A stretch of DNA of 48,061 nucleotides, from the NCBI GenBank assembly GCA_910584265.1, contig CAJTZE010000025.1, forward strand, positions 1-48,061, read 5' to 3'. The DNA is from an uncultured Dorea sp. (GTDB lineage Bacteria > Bacillota > Clostridia > Lachnospirales > Lachnospiraceae). A program made the translations under genes and the position numbers. Shown here piece by piece: positions 7,929-16,684 of the stretch (position 1 is its first letter; each line of letters begins with the position of its first letter). The notes under the pieces are model-generated. The model searched no databases and was not told the DNA's origin. It saw only the letters and a program-made list of their open reading frames with translations.

Positions 7929-8471
7929 CTACTGTTCATCAATAAGAAACTGCCTCTTCGGCGATTGCTTCTGCTCCGTCTGCCATCTACTGTTCAGATA
8001 GTCATCAGCTTCTTTTCTTGACCTGAATATAATTATATTTCTATTATTTTGATATTTTCTCAGCAGTTCATAGATCTCGGGCAGCTGGGTTTTGGGAAAA
8101 TCAATGATCCACTGCCTGAATTCTTCGTCAAATTCCGTTTCGATCCATGGCAAATCTTCCCGGCTTTTCCCAATACGGGATTCCGCGCCTAAAAGACAGG
8201 CCTCAAGCGGCAAATCCAATAAAAAGACTGTATCACACTCTTTTAGGCGGGCTTCAAGGGTACGCTGATAATTTCCATCTATGATCCATGTATCCGTTTG
8301 AATTATTTTACTCAGCTGTGTGTCAAACGCTTCCCTTGAAATATTTGTCCGATTCGGTTTATGCCACAGCATATCCAGATAATGCAGTGGAATCCCTGTT
8401 TTATTACTTAACTTCCTTGCAAATGTACTTTTTCCTGCACCAGGGCATCCTATAACAATTACTTTTAGCAT
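7929..8471 (-). CDS. FlaR-like adenylate-kinase-type P-loop protein
   Basis: 180 aa. The Walker A motif GCPGAGKST sits at residues 8-16, followed by KTGIPLHYLDMLWHKPN and TWIIDGNYQRTLEARL, a pattern specific to the topology modulation protein/FlaR group of small nucleoside-kinase-like ATPases. The LID-like region follows around residue 100. The cellular substrate is not established for this family. It starts at ATG with GAGGGG upstream. No partner is obvious besides the downstream MFS gene. Confidence 0.8.
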   Translation of the reverse strand: MLKVIVIGCPGAGKSTFARKLSNKTGIPLHYLDMLWHKPNRTNISREAFDTQLSKIIQTDTWIIDGNYQRTLEARLKECDTVFLLDLPLEACLLGAESRIGKSREDLPWIETEFDEEFRQWIIDFPKTQLPEIYELLRKYQNNRNIIIFRSRKEADDYLNSRWQTEQKQSPKRQFLIDEQ

Positions 8472-8787
8472 GTTTTCCCCTCTGAAAATTTTAATTCCTA
8501 TATTTCATCGTCAGACATAATAGTCAAAAATCTCTATACTGAAAAAGCTTATAAATTTCTTTTACTTGATAGTATTATCATATTACTTATACCAGAAACT
8601 ATCAATGCAAATCGATAATTTTTACAGCTGGATATAACATCAAAGAATCCCTGCAGGCGCCTGGCTCAAAACAGGTGCTTCCTACGGGGATTCTTTACGT
8701 CTTATAATTTCCCGAAATATCGAAATCTCAGTATAACATTTTACAAAAATATGTTTCCGAAAAAAGGAATATCAATTATTCCTTCTT
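8472..8787. other. Intergenic region between FlaR-like gene and the fumarate operon
   Basis: 316 bp without a gene. The part near 8788 carries the operon terminator (8642-8696). The remainder is AT-rich and should contain the promoter for the FlaR-like gene; I see no convincing -35/-10 pair to name. Confidence 0.5.
8642..8696 (-). terminator. Terminator of the fumarate/Hdr operon
   Basis: AAAGAATCCC (8642-8651) pairs with GGGATTCTTT (8687-8696), with an inner imperfect GCGCCTG/CAGGTGC stem. It lies 92 bp beyond the last gene of the operon. The arms end in A/T runs, so it can act in both directions. Confidence 0.65.
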
Positions 8788-9999
8788 CTAACAGAACAGT
8801 ATGATCAGCTGTGATGCCAGCACCACTGCGATCAACGCAATCGGATAGGTTGCCGCATAGGCGGCCGCGATATCCTCTGTCCCCGCCATATTAATCAGTG
8901 TTCCAAGCGCCGGGGTACTTGTCATGCCTCCGGTAAGAGAACCAAGATTATTCAGCAGCGGCAGCTTCAATACATTCTTTGCAATAATAAATCCGACAAT
9001 CATCGGAAGAACGGTCATAATTGCTCCATAGAGGAAATAAACCGGCTCGAAATATTCCACAAACTTCGCTCCGCCGGATACTCCTGCTCCAATCAAAAAC
9101 AGCATCAGTCCCAGCTCCCTCAACATCTTCAGCGTAGAATTCTTCGGCACAATGGATATCTTTCCAATATGCCCATAATGGCCGAATACCAGCGCTGTCA
9201 GAAGGCATCCGCCTGTGGTCGTCAGCGAAAAGTTCATGTAGCTGATGCTTCCCACCAGAACCCCCACAATTGCCGCCAGGGAAAATGCAAAAAATCCAAA
9301 TTCATCCACTTCCGTCAAGATCAGGCTTTTTCTCTTACCGCCTTCTCCCTCCTTCGCAGTAATCTTCGCTATCTCTTCATTCATATCTGCCTTCAGAAGC
9401 TTAGGCATAATCTGTACAAATAATACCACTCCCACAACGCCGAACAGATAAGAAATGCCGTATCCTACGGATACCAACGCCTCCAAATCAGCTCCTACTG
9501 CAGCCTTCGACGCTGAGAATGCAGGAGTACTTGTCAGTGCTCCGGACAGGATTCCCACCAGAATTGCCCTGAACTGCTCATGGCTTAAATCTGTAAAGTT
9601 TCCGCCGATCAGGACACAGGCAACACAGGTCACTGCCGCCGCCAGAATAATCACTGCACCAAGCAGTACGTAGGACTTAAAGTTCCGCTTCAGATTTCCA
9701 AAGAAATTCGGGCCTGCAATAAATCCAACCGAGGTTACAAAGAAAATCAAACCCATATTTTCCACAATTTTCAATGCATCCGTGGAGAATGTCACATCTC
9801 CTGCCATCAGGTTATCTGACAGCCTTCCATATAGCAGGCAGCCATAGACCAGAGCAATGATAAATACTCCGGCAGTTCCAAGGTTGATTCCCTTTATTGT
9901 AATTTTTCCGACTGCATAACCGATTGCCGCAATTGCAAAAACCGAAAAGGTAAGAAATGTCACAGTCTTTACTGCTAATATTCCTCCAAATAGCTCCAT
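8788..9999 (-). CDS. AspT/YidE-type dicarboxylate or amino-acid antiporter
   Basis: 403 aa integral membrane protein with a duplicated fold. Each half carries the hallmark of the AspT/YidE/YbjL family: GLIFFVTSVGFIAGPNF with GALTSTPAFSAS in the first half, GLMLFLIGAGVSGGAKF with GGMTSTPALGTL in the second. The characterised member AspT exchanges aspartate for alanine; others are thought to carry dicarboxylates. The regulatory TrkA_C domains usually found between the halves are absent; only a short charged linker (EEIAKITAKEGEGGKR) is present. It is the last gene of the operon, 16 bp after fumB, so uptake of a C4 substrate or export of succinate is the natural guess. Confidence 0.75.
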   Translation of the reverse strand: MELFGGILAVKTVTFLTFSVFAIAAIGYAVGKITIKGINLGTAGVFIIALVYGCLLYGRLSDNLMAGDVTFSTDALKIVENMGLIFFVTSVGFIAGPNFFGNLKRNFKSYVLLGAVIILAAAVTCVACVLIGGNFTDLSHEQFRAILVGILSGALTSTPAFSASKAAVGADLEALVSVGYGISYLFGVVGVVLFVQIMPKLLKADMNEEIAKITAKEGEGGKRKSLILTEVDEFGFFAFSLAAIVGVLVGSISYMNFSLTTTGGCLLTALVFGHYGHIGKISIVPKNSTLKMLRELGLMLFLIGAGVSGGAKFVEYFEPVYFLYGAIMTVLPMIVGFIIAKNVLKLPLLNNLGSLTGGMTSTPALGTLINMAGTEDIAAAYAATYPIALIAVVLASQLIILFC

Positions 10000-10015
10000 G
10001 TCTTAGGACTCCCTT

Positions 10016-10576
10016 CTACTTATGTTCGTTGAGATAAGCAGCACGTCCGCTTTCATACAAGTTATTTCCCTCGCTGTCAATAATGACAACCAGAGGCATA
10101 TCCTCCACATACAGCTTTCTTAGGGCTTCTGCTCCCAAATCCTCATAAGCGATCAGCTCTGCCTTCTTAATGCATTTTGCAAGCAGCGCTCCTGCTCCTC
10201 CGATGGCTCCAAAATAAACGCCGGAATATTTCTTCATGGCATCTACTACCTCCGGAAGACGTGCGCCTTTGCCAATCATGCCTCTGGCGCCCACCGACAT
10301 CATGGTCGGCGCATAGGCGTCCATACGCCCGCTGGTGGTCGGACCTGCCGAGCCGATGACCTGTCCCGGTTTTGCCGGAGTCGGGCCTACATAATAGATG
10401 GTTGCGTCTGTCGGGTCAAATGGAATCTTCTCTCCCTTTGCAAGAGCTTCACACATCCGCTTATGGCCCGCATCACGGGACGTATAGATCGTTCCGGTAA
10501 CCAGTACGCTGTCTCCTGCATGCAGTGTCTTCGCAAGCTCCTCTGTCAATGGTAATGTAATCTTTCTTGCTGCCAT
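10016..10576 (-). CDS. fumB: Class I fumarase, beta subunit (C-terminal domain)
   Basis: 186 aa. It forms the second domain of the oxygen-sensitive iron-sulfur fumarase, which interconverts malate and fumarate. Recognisable segments are GPTTSGRMDAYAPTMM, GARGMIGKGAR and YFGAIGGAGALLAKCI. In enterobacteria this domain is fused to the alpha part; the two-gene form is usual in clostridia and archaea. The ATG directly follows the TAG of the alpha gene with no bases between, so translation is coupled. In this operon it would run in the malate-to-fumarate direction to feed fumarate reductase. Confidence 0.92.
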   Translation of the reverse strand: MAARKITLPLTEELAKTLHAGDSVLVTGTIYTSRDAGHKRMCEALAKGEKIPFDPTDATIYYVGPTPAKPGQVIGSAGPTTSGRMDAYAPTMMSVGARGMIGKGARLPEVVDAMKKYSGVYFGAIGGAGALLAKCIKKAELIAYEDLGAEALRKLYVEDMPLVVIIDSEGNNLYESGRAAYLNEHK

Positions 10577-11419
10577 CTAAATCACCTCCGTTTTATGACG
10601 TGTTACATGGCAGTTGATATTTACTGCACATGGCATGCCCGCAATATGAGTCGGCAGTGTTTCAATATTCAGTCCGATCGCTGTGGTCTTTCCGCCAAAG
10701 CCCTGGGGTCCGATTCCAAGCTTGTTGATCTTCTCTAACATCTCTTTTTCAAGATCTGCATAGAACTCATCCGGGTTGGAAGAATCTACCGGCCGCATCA
10801 ACGCTTTCTTCGCAAGAAGCGCCGCCTTATCGAAGGTTCCTCCGATTCCCACGCCCACTACCATAGGCGGACATGGATTTGGGCCTGCGGTCTCTACCAC
10901 CTCAAGAATAAAGTCCTTGATCCCCTGCAGGCCGTGGGAAGGCTTGAACATGCGGATCTGGCTCATATTCTCACTTCCGAAGCCCTTTGGGCCCACCGTA
11001 ACCTTGATCTGCTCGCCGGGAACGATCTCCGTATAGAGCATTGCAGGCGTATTATCTCCCGTATTGCCTCTGCGTACCGGATCCTTTACAACGGATTTCC
11101 GAAGATAACCCTTGTCATAGCCCCGGCGCACACCCTCGTCAACGGCCTCTGCGAGATTACCGCCGGTCAAATGTACATCCTGCCCGATCTCAAGGAAGAC
11201 ACATGCCATACCGGTATCCTGGCAGATCGGCACGCACTCATTGTCAGCAATCTCAAAATTCTCGATAATATTATCAAGAACACCCTTTGCTATCTCGCCA
11301 TCCTCGCAGGCGCGGCAGTCCTTGATCGCATGCTTCACGTCCTCCGGAAGATGTTCATTTGCTTCGATACAAAGCTTTTCTACGACATCCGTAATTCTGC
11401 TTACTTCTATCTCACGCAT
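10577..11419 (-). CDS. fumA: Class I fumarase, alpha subunit (iron-sulfur domain)
   Basis: 280 aa, the N-terminal catalytic half of class I fumarase. Cysteines expected to hold the [4Fe-4S] cluster lie in VPICQDTGMACVF (about residue 65), GPNPCPPMVVGVGIGG (about 185) and PCAVNINCHVTRH near the end. A typical ribosome binding site (AAAGGAG) precedes ATG 11419. A tight hairpin lies between this gene and frdA. A similar heterodimer exists as tartrate dehydratase, but the neighbouring fumarate reductase and malate-type dehydrogenase favour fumarase. Confidence 0.92.
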   Translation of the reverse strand: MREIEVSRITDVVEKLCIEANEHLPEDVKHAIKDCRACEDGEIAKGVLDNIIENFEIADNECVPICQDTGMACVFLEIGQDVHLTGGNLAEAVDEGVRRGYDKGYLRKSVVKDPVRRGNTGDNTPAMLYTEIVPGEQIKVTVGPKGFGSENMSQIRMFKPSHGLQGIKDFILEVVETAGPNPCPPMVVGVGIGGTFDKAALLAKKALMRPVDSSNPDEFYADLEKEMLEKINKLGIGPQGFGGKTTAIGLNIETLPTHIAGMPCAVNINCHVTRHKTEVI

Positions 11420-11457
11420 ACTTTAATCTCCTTTTGCTATATCCTAGATGCTTTCAG

Positions 11458-11478
11458 TCTGCGCAGCTGCTGCGCAGA
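11458..11478. other. Hairpin between frdA and fumA
   Basis: TCTGCGCAG (11458-11466) pairs perfectly with CTGCGCAGA (11470-11478) around a 3-base loop. It lies in the 83-bp gap inside the operon, has no T-tract and so is more likely an mRNA stability or processing element than a terminator. Confidence 0.55.
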
Positions 11479-11502
11479 CCGATAACAAAAATTACATGAT
11501 TT

Positions 11503-13113
11503 CTATCTCTCGTGACGGGCATATTGAGGAAGAAGCTTCGGTGATACCTCACCAGAAGCGATATCTGCCGCCTTTAGCTCTTCGGCATAGCCTGCCACAT
11601 GATCAAGATTCATAGTGCCAAGCTCTACTTCCTTTGCCTTTGCAGCCGCCTTCTTGCCTGCATTCCGGCCGAATACGATAACGTCAAGAAGGGAATTGCC
11701 CATCAATCTGTTTCTTCCGTGAATTCCGCCTGCGGCCTCTCCTGCCGCCAGAAGATTCGGAATTGTCTTCGTGAAGCCCTCTCCGTCAATCTCAAGACCG
11801 CCGTTCTGATAATGCAGGGTAGGATAGATCAAGATCGGCACCTTTCTCATATCGATTCCATAATTCATATACATACGGAACATGGCAGGGATCCGTTTCT
11901 CGATGGTTCCCTCTCCGCCGATCAGCTCGATCATAGGCGTATCAAGCCATACGCCCTGCTGTCCGCTGGGCGCCTCTACGCCGCGTCCCTCTCTGCACTC
12001 GCGGATAACGCCGGATGCATTGACATCACGTGTCTCCAGCGGATGGATATACGCCTCACCGTTCGCATTAACAAGCTGTGCGCCTACGGAACGTACCTTC
12101 TCTGTAACAAGCGCACCCTGGATCTGTACCGGATGAGCAACGCCTGTTGGGTGGTACTGGATGGAATCCTGATACAGAAGCGGTACGCCTGCCCGGTATC
12201 CCAGTACAAGTCCGTCTGCGGTTGCCCCGTAGTGATTTGAGGTAGGGAATCCCTGATAGTGCATTCTTCCTGCACCGCCCGTTGCTATAACAACCGTCTT
12301 TGCCCTTGCAACCGAATAATCTCCTGTTTCCATATTGAGAAGGACAGCGCCCGCGGCCTGGCCCTTCTCATCCTTGATGATCTCTACTGCAGAAGTAAAT
12401 TCAACTACCGGAATCTGGCGGTTGAGTACCTCATCCCGCAGCGTACGCATGATCTCTGCTCCGGAGTAATCCTTGCATGCATGCATTCTCTTTCTGGAGG
12501 TACCGCCGCCGTGGGTCGTTACCATACGTCCGTCTGCATCCTTATCGAACATAACGCCCAGCTCGTTCAGCCATTTGATGGCATCAGGAGCTTCCATTAC
12601 AAGACGCTTTACCAGCTCCGTCCTTGCAGCAAAATGTCCGCCGCCAAAGCAGTCCAGATAATGCTGTACCGGAGAATCGTTCTCCTTATCTGCAGCCTGA
12701 ATGCCGCCTTCCGCCATCATCGTATTGGCATCACCGATTCGGAGCTTTGTTACGATCATAACATCAGCGCCTGCATTGTGCGCTTCGATGGCGCAGGAGG
12801 AACCGGCTCCGCCGCCTCCGATCACCAGTACGTCTACGTCATAGTCAATCTTTGTAATATCAATATTCTCATCTGCGATACGGCTTGTGGAGTGGAGCAT
12901 CTCGGCCAGTTCAAGCGGCGCTTTCTGTCCCTTGTTCGGTCCTACCTTGATCTCCGCAAACGCATCTGGATTATAATCTGGATGGAATTCCTTCAGGAGA
13001 GCATCTTTTTCATCCGCAGTCAGACGTCTCGGCTCTGTAGACATACGCTCTGCTCTCGTAGCCTCTACCTTTTTGATGGATTCCATCATATTCTCTGGAT
13101 ATGGTGTATACAT
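11503..13113 (-). CDS. frdA: Fumarate reductase/succinate dehydrogenase-type flavoprotein, soluble
   Basis: 536 aa. It should reduce fumarate to succinate at FAD. After a ~95-residue N-terminal extension comes the FAD-binding GGGGAGSSCAIEA motif, then MMAEGGIQAADK, HGGGTSRKRMHACKD, QYHPTG (substrate-binding His) and TRDVNASGVIRE (catalytic Arg region), and GGIHGRNRLMGNSLLD near the end. The position that carries the covalent-flavin His in membrane-bound FrdA/SdhA (SHTxAAxGG) reads ANTMMAEGG, so FAD is probably held non-covalently. No signal peptide is present, hence cytosolic. It follows frdB by 15 bp. No membrane anchor subunit is encoded nearby. L-aspartate oxidase (NadB) is a relative, but the context rules it out. 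Confidence 0.88.
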   Translation of the reverse strand: MYTPYPENMMESIKKVEATRAERMSTEPRRLTADEKDALLKEFHPDYNPDAFAEIKVGPNKGQKAPLELAEMLHSTSRIADENIDITKIDYDVDVLVIGGGGAGSSCAIEAHNAGADVMIVTKLRIGDANTMMAEGGIQAADKENDSPVQHYLDCFGGGHFAARTELVKRLVMEAPDAIKWLNELGVMFDKDADGRMVTTHGGGTSRKRMHACKDYSGAEIMRTLRDEVLNRQIPVVEFTSAVEIIKDEKGQAAGAVLLNMETGDYSVARAKTVVIATGGAGRMHYQGFPTSNHYGATADGLVLGYRAGVPLLYQDSIQYHPTGVAHPVQIQGALVTEKVRSVGAQLVNANGEAYIHPLETRDVNASGVIRECREGRGVEAPSGQQGVWLDTPMIELIGGEGTIEKRIPAMFRMYMNYGIDMRKVPILIYPTLHYQNGGLEIDGEGFTKTIPNLLAAGEAAGGIHGRNRLMGNSLLDVIVFGRNAGKKAAAKAKEVELGTMNLDHVAGYAEELKAADIASGEVSPKLLPQYARHER

Positions 13114-13128
13114 ATGTTCTGCCCTCCC

Positions 13129-13803
13129 TTACTTTTCAATCTCTCTGTTGTTGTAAAGTTCCTGCATCTCCGTGATCGGCTTCTGCATGATCTGCTCGAT
13201 CAGCTCATCATACCCGCCTTTATTGATCTCCTCTACACGGTTTGCAAGATGCTCTGTCTTCGGCGCGATGTATTTTCCTGTAAGCCTCCTTGCCAGAACA
13301 CCTACATGTGGATGAGAGATTCCCGCCGGGCATCTTACGGTACAGCAGCCGCATCCGATACAGTCAAAGGATTCCTCTGCACATTTCTCAAACTCACCGC
13401 GCTGTGCATATGCGATATACTGCATTACGTTCAGATCCTGTGTGCAGGACTTTGTACAGGCATTACATCCGATACAGCTGTAGATCTCCGGATACAGCTC
13501 CATCATGATCCGCTGGTCAGCCTTAATTTCCTCAATATCATAGGTTCTCTTGTCTGTCGGGAAAAATGGGATGCTTGCCACATACATGCCTTCCTCTACC
13601 TGCGTCTGGCATGCAAGACAGGTCTTCAATTCGTTCTTGCCCTTGATTCTGTATACGGTGGCACAGGCTCCGCAGAAACCGTGACGGCAGCCGCATCCTC
13701 TTTTCCATGTATAGCCAGCGTATTCCATGGCGGTCATGATCGTAAGGTCTGCCGGAACGCTGTATCTTTTACCGCTAAAATATACATTTACCATATTTTC
13801 CAT
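13129..13803 (-). CDS. frdB: Fumarate reductase iron-sulfur subunit (2Fe-2S plus two 4Fe-4S sites)
   Basis: 224 aa electron-transfer subunit. The N-terminal ferredoxin-like domain binds [2Fe-2S] through CGCRHGFCGAC and CLAC (about residues 37-63). The C-terminal half carries CIGCNACTKSC and CIGCGCCTVRC, both CxxCxxCxxxC, more like HdrC than the mixed 4Fe/3Fe arrangement of respiratory FrdB. It passes electrons to FrdA. In methanogen TfrB a similar module is fused to an HdrB-like domain; here the HdrB partner is a separate gene of the same operon. Confidence 0.85.
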   Translation of the reverse strand: MENMVNVYFSGKRYSVPADLTIMTAMEYAGYTWKRGCGCRHGFCGACATVYRIKGKNELKTCLACQTQVEEGMYVASIPFFPTDKRTYDIEEIKADQRIMMELYPEIYSCIGCNACTKSCTQDLNVMQYIAYAQRGEFEKCAEESFDCIGCGCCTVRCPAGISHPHVGVLARRLTGKYIAPKTEHLANRVEEINKGGYDELIEQIMQKPITEMQELYNNREIEK

Positions 13804-13820
13804 GTTATTCGTTTCCTTTC

Positions 13821-14675
13821 TTAGTATTCATTTGGAAGTTCATCGATCTCATCAAAGCGGAACACCGGACCGTCTTTGCATACATACTTAGAACCGATAT
13901 TGCAGCGTCCGCATTTGCCCACGCCGCATTTCATACGAAGCTCCAGCGTCGTATATACCTGCTCTGTCGTAAATCCGAGTTCCTTCAGGCCTGCAAGCAC
14001 GAACTTGATCATAATCGGAGGTCCGCACACAAGCACTGTCTTATTTGTATCAAATCCAAGCTCTTTCACATAATTCGGAACAAATCCAACATGGCCGTCC
14101 CAGCCTTCCTGCTCTCTGTCAATGGTCAGATGTACGTTCACGCCCTCAGCGTTCATCCATACCTCCTGGATCTCTTTCAGCTGTACCAGATCATCTGCCG
14201 AACGGGAACCGTAAACAATATCTACTGTGCCGTAATTATCACGGTTATCCAGCACGTAATTAATAACTGAACGAAGAGGCGCAAGCCCGATACCGCCCGC
14301 CACAAACAGAAGATTCTTTCCCTTTAGCTCTGTCTCTACCGGAAATGCGTTGCCGTAAGGACCGCGTACCGTAATCTCGTCGCCTACCTCTAAACTGTGC
14401 AGATACTCGGTCAGCATACCGCATTTTTTAATGCTGAACTCCTGATATTCCTTATTTGTCGGAGAAGAAGTAATGGAAAACATACCCTCGCTGATTCCAG
14501 GCGCACAGACCATGGCACACTGTCCCGGCATATGCTCAAAAAGCTTGCCGCCCTCTGGTGCATTCACGCGGAAGGTTTTAACATCCGGCGTCTCCTGACG
14601 GATATCTGTGATCACGCCTACCTTAGGAATCAGAGTATCTAATGTATAATTCTTATGACATGTACATTCGCCCAT
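13821..14675 (-). CDS. flxA: FlxA-like FAD/NAD(P)-binding oxidoreductase subunit
   Basis: 284 aa. A ferredoxin-reductase fold: FAD-binding half with FSITSSPTNK and VRGPYGNAFPVE, then a nucleotide-binding half starting at LLFVAGGIGLAPLRSVI and including VLVCGPPIMIKFV, and a C-terminal [2Fe-2S] site MKCGVGKCGRCNIG/VCKDGP. This is the HydG/AsrB/FlxA type that takes hydride from NADH or NADPH. It would be the electron entry point of the complex. Its ATG overlaps the stop of the upstream gene by one base (TAATG), so translation is coupled. AsrB of sulfite reductase is the closest alternative, but the AsrC partner is missing here. Confidence 0.82.
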   Translation of the reverse strand: MGECTCHKNYTLDTLIPKVGVITDIRQETPDVKTFRVNAPEGGKLFEHMPGQCAMVCAPGISEGMFSITSSPTNKEYQEFSIKKCGMLTEYLHSLEVGDEITVRGPYGNAFPVETELKGKNLLFVAGGIGLAPLRSVINYVLDNRDNYGTVDIVYGSRSADDLVQLKEIQEVWMNAEGVNVHLTIDREQEGWDGHVGFVPNYVKELGFDTNKTVLVCGPPIMIKFVLAGLKELGFTTEQVYTTLELRMKCGVGKCGRCNIGSKYVCKDGPVFRFDEIDELPNEY

Positions 14676-15706
14676 TATTGTTCACCTCCCTGATTCTGAA
14701 ATGCCTTAACAACCTTAACAATATTAAGAGCCTGCGGGCATTTCTCCACACAGCGGCCGCAGCCCACACAGGAGTACATTCCGTCATTATTTGCCGGATA
14801 GTACACCAGCTTATGCATAAATCTCTGGCGGAATCTCTGCAGCTGGCTGGTACGGTTGTTGCCGTGCGCCATCATTGTAAAATCTGAGTACATACAGGAA
14901 TCCCAGCATCTATAACGGGAAACTGTATCTCCTGCACTATAATCCTTGATATCATAACACTGACAGGTCGGACACACAAAGGTACAGGTGCCGCATGCCA
15001 GACATGGTTTGTATAATTCTTCCCACAAAGGTGAATCGAACTTCTCAGACAATGCGTCTCCATTCCATCCCTCCAGGGAAAGGTTCATATATGGAAGCTT
15101 CTCCACAATGTTATGGATTGCTTCTTTCTCCGCCTCCACCGGCGCCTCGTCCGCATCGGTAAGCAGTTCCTTTACCACTTCTGTAAGCGCTTCGCCCTTT
15201 TCAGTCAGAGGCTTCCAGTAAAGGTCTTCTCCGACCGTCCATACGGCGGCGTCTGACTTCGGTTCAGCGGCATCTACGCCGAACACCTTACAGAAACAGG
15301 TCTCCTCCGGCTCACGGCACGCCATGGCAACGACGGTTCCATGGTCTCTCCTTGCCGCATAGAAGGTATCCACCGGATCAGACAAGAATACATTGTCCAG
15401 TACCTCTAAGCCTTTCACGTCACAGGCCTTCATGCCGAATACCACAAATTCCTGCTCCTTTAAATCCTCCGGCTCTACGGATATCTTCTTTCCCTCTTTC
15501 TTTACTGTATAAAGACCTTCGCTCTGCGGGAAAAATGCATCCTTTGCTGATTTTACAGTCTTTAATGTAACGAGATCAACCTCTGCGTCCTCACTCCATG
15601 CCGCAAAGTTCGTCTGGCCCGCTGTCTTCACCGGGAGATACAGCTCCCTTGTTTCCGCGATTAACCGGAATAATGCGGAAAGATTTTCTTTAGCTATCTT
15701 ATACAT
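14675..15706 (-). CDS. flxB: FlxB-like 4Fe-4S dicluster subunit (AsrA/hydrogenase-beta type)
   Basis: 343 aa. The N-terminal ~200 residues match the AsrA/HydB family (FGMKACDVKGLEVLDNVFL, YAARRDHGTVVAMACREPE). Two cluster sites follow: CLACGTCTFVCPTC (about residue 245) and CVGCGRCVEKCP near the C-terminus. It would carry electrons between the flavin subunit and the MvhD/HdrA side. A three-base gap separates it from the gene upstream and a one-base overlap from the gene downstream, as in a tightly assembled complex. Confidence 0.8.
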   Translation of the reverse strand: MYKIAKENLSALFRLIAETRELYLPVKTAGQTNFAAWSEDAEVDLVTLKTVKSAKDAFFPQSEGLYTVKKEGKKISVEPEDLKEQEFVVFGMKACDVKGLEVLDNVFLSDPVDTFYAARRDHGTVVAMACREPEETCFCKVFGVDAAEPKSDAAVWTVGEDLYWKPLTEKGEALTEVVKELLTDADEAPVEAEKEAIHNIVEKLPYMNLSLEGWNGDALSEKFDSPLWEELYKPCLACGTCTFVCPTCQCYDIKDYSAGDTVSRYRCWDSCMYSDFTMMAHGNNRTSQLQRFRQRFMHKLVYYPANNDGMYSCVGCGRCVEKCPQALNIVKVVKAFQNQGGEQ

Positions 15707-15709
15707 ACA

Positions 15710-16684
15710 TTATCCCCTCTTTCCTACAATACTTGGTTCCGCGTCCTCAAACGTATAGTTTGTAAGCGGTGCTTTTGACTCGGTGTCGGCTCCTGCCTGA
15801 TATTCGCCGTACAGCTCATCAATGTCCTTGATAAACTTCCGGTTAAACAGATGGAGCGGAATACCCTGCGGACATACACGGCTGCATTCGCCACAGTCTG
15901 TACATCTTCCTGCCACATGGAACGCACGGATGATGTGGAACATCTTCTCCTCAAAGGAATCCGCATTGGCCTTCTGCGCGCTGTCAAACTTGGTGCTGTC
16001 AAATACACACTTGCGGCAGCTGCATGCCGGGCAGGCATTCCTGCAGGCGTTGCAGCGGATGCACTTGCTCAGCTCATTCTGGAAAAATGCAAACTTCTCC
16101 TCCGGGCTCATAGCTTCAATCCTTGCCACCTCGTCAAAGCGGTCTCCGTCCTTCGTCTCCTTAGAATCGCCGATCAGTTCATCATAGACCATATGCTCCT
16201 TGCCCTTGCAGACATGGCACCGCTCCAGCATCGCATCTGCATAGGCACAGGTCTTGTCTCCGTAAATGGTCTGGATCTTTAAGATCTCTGCCTCCTCGGT
16301 AAGCTCTGCGCCTTCGATGAGCTCGATTCCCTTGATCCCTTTCCCTCTGATCTTCTCAATATCCAGCTTTCCCTTGCACCCTACGCCTACGATGTAAGCC
16401 TTCTCTCTGTCTACCCGGTGCTCCTTAAGAAGCTGGTTAAAGCTGTATGTATCGCATGGCTTTAAACAGACCATGGTCTTTCCCTCCAGCTTGGAGGCTT
16501 CAATCATATATTTACTTAAATTCGCTCCGCAGAAGCCGTTGTAAACAAAATCTTCCAGCGCTTCTGCCGTCTCAAAGTAAGCCGGCTCCGGATTGTAAGG
16601 CAAGTCTCCGGCCTTCCAGCCGAGAACCCGTGCCACAGTCCCGTCTGCCAGCAGCTCTTTTGCACGGTTTACTAATTCTTGCAT
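15710..16684 (-). CDS. flxC: FlxC-like 4Fe-4S protein with F420-hydrogenase-beta-like domain
   Basis: 324 aa. The N-terminal half has VARVLGWKAGDLPYNPEP and KTMVCLKPCDTYSFNQLL, a pattern of FrhB/AsrA-type subunits. It is followed by a cysteine-rich segment (ERCHVCKG), a CIRCNACRNACPACSCRKC cluster site and a second site CTDCGECSRVCP near residue 280. An electron-transfer role between flavin and Hdr modules is inferred from the operon. The start lies within the last codons of flxD (13-bp overlap) and gives coupled translation. Confidence 0.78.
   Translation of the reverse strand: MQELVNRAKELLADGTVARVLGWKAGDLPYNPEPAYFETAEALEDFVYNGFCGANLSKYMIEASKLEGKTMVCLKPCDTYSFNQLLKEHRVDREKAYIVGVGCKGKLDIEKIRGKGIKGIELIEGAELTEEAEILKIQTIYGDKTCAYADAMLERCHVCKGKEHMVYDELIGDSKETKDGDRFDEVARIEAMSPEEKFAFFQNELSKCIRCNACRNACPACSCRKCVFDSTKFDSAQKANADSFEEKMFHIIRAFHVAGRCTDCGECSRVCPQGIPLHLFNRKFIKDIDELYGEYQAGADTESKAPLTNYTFEDAEPSIVGKRG

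Noticed and set aside
12259..13824. 521-codon plus-strand open frame across frdA/frdB
   Set aside because: It is the antisense of two strongly conserved genes, is rich in Cys/His/Arg in the manner of shadow frames, and has no ribosome binding site.
13821..15706. Anaerobic sulfite reductase AsrAB
   Set aside because: The two subunits resemble AsrB and AsrA, but no AsrC catalytic subunit follows, and MvhD/HdrA neighbours point to the Flx type.
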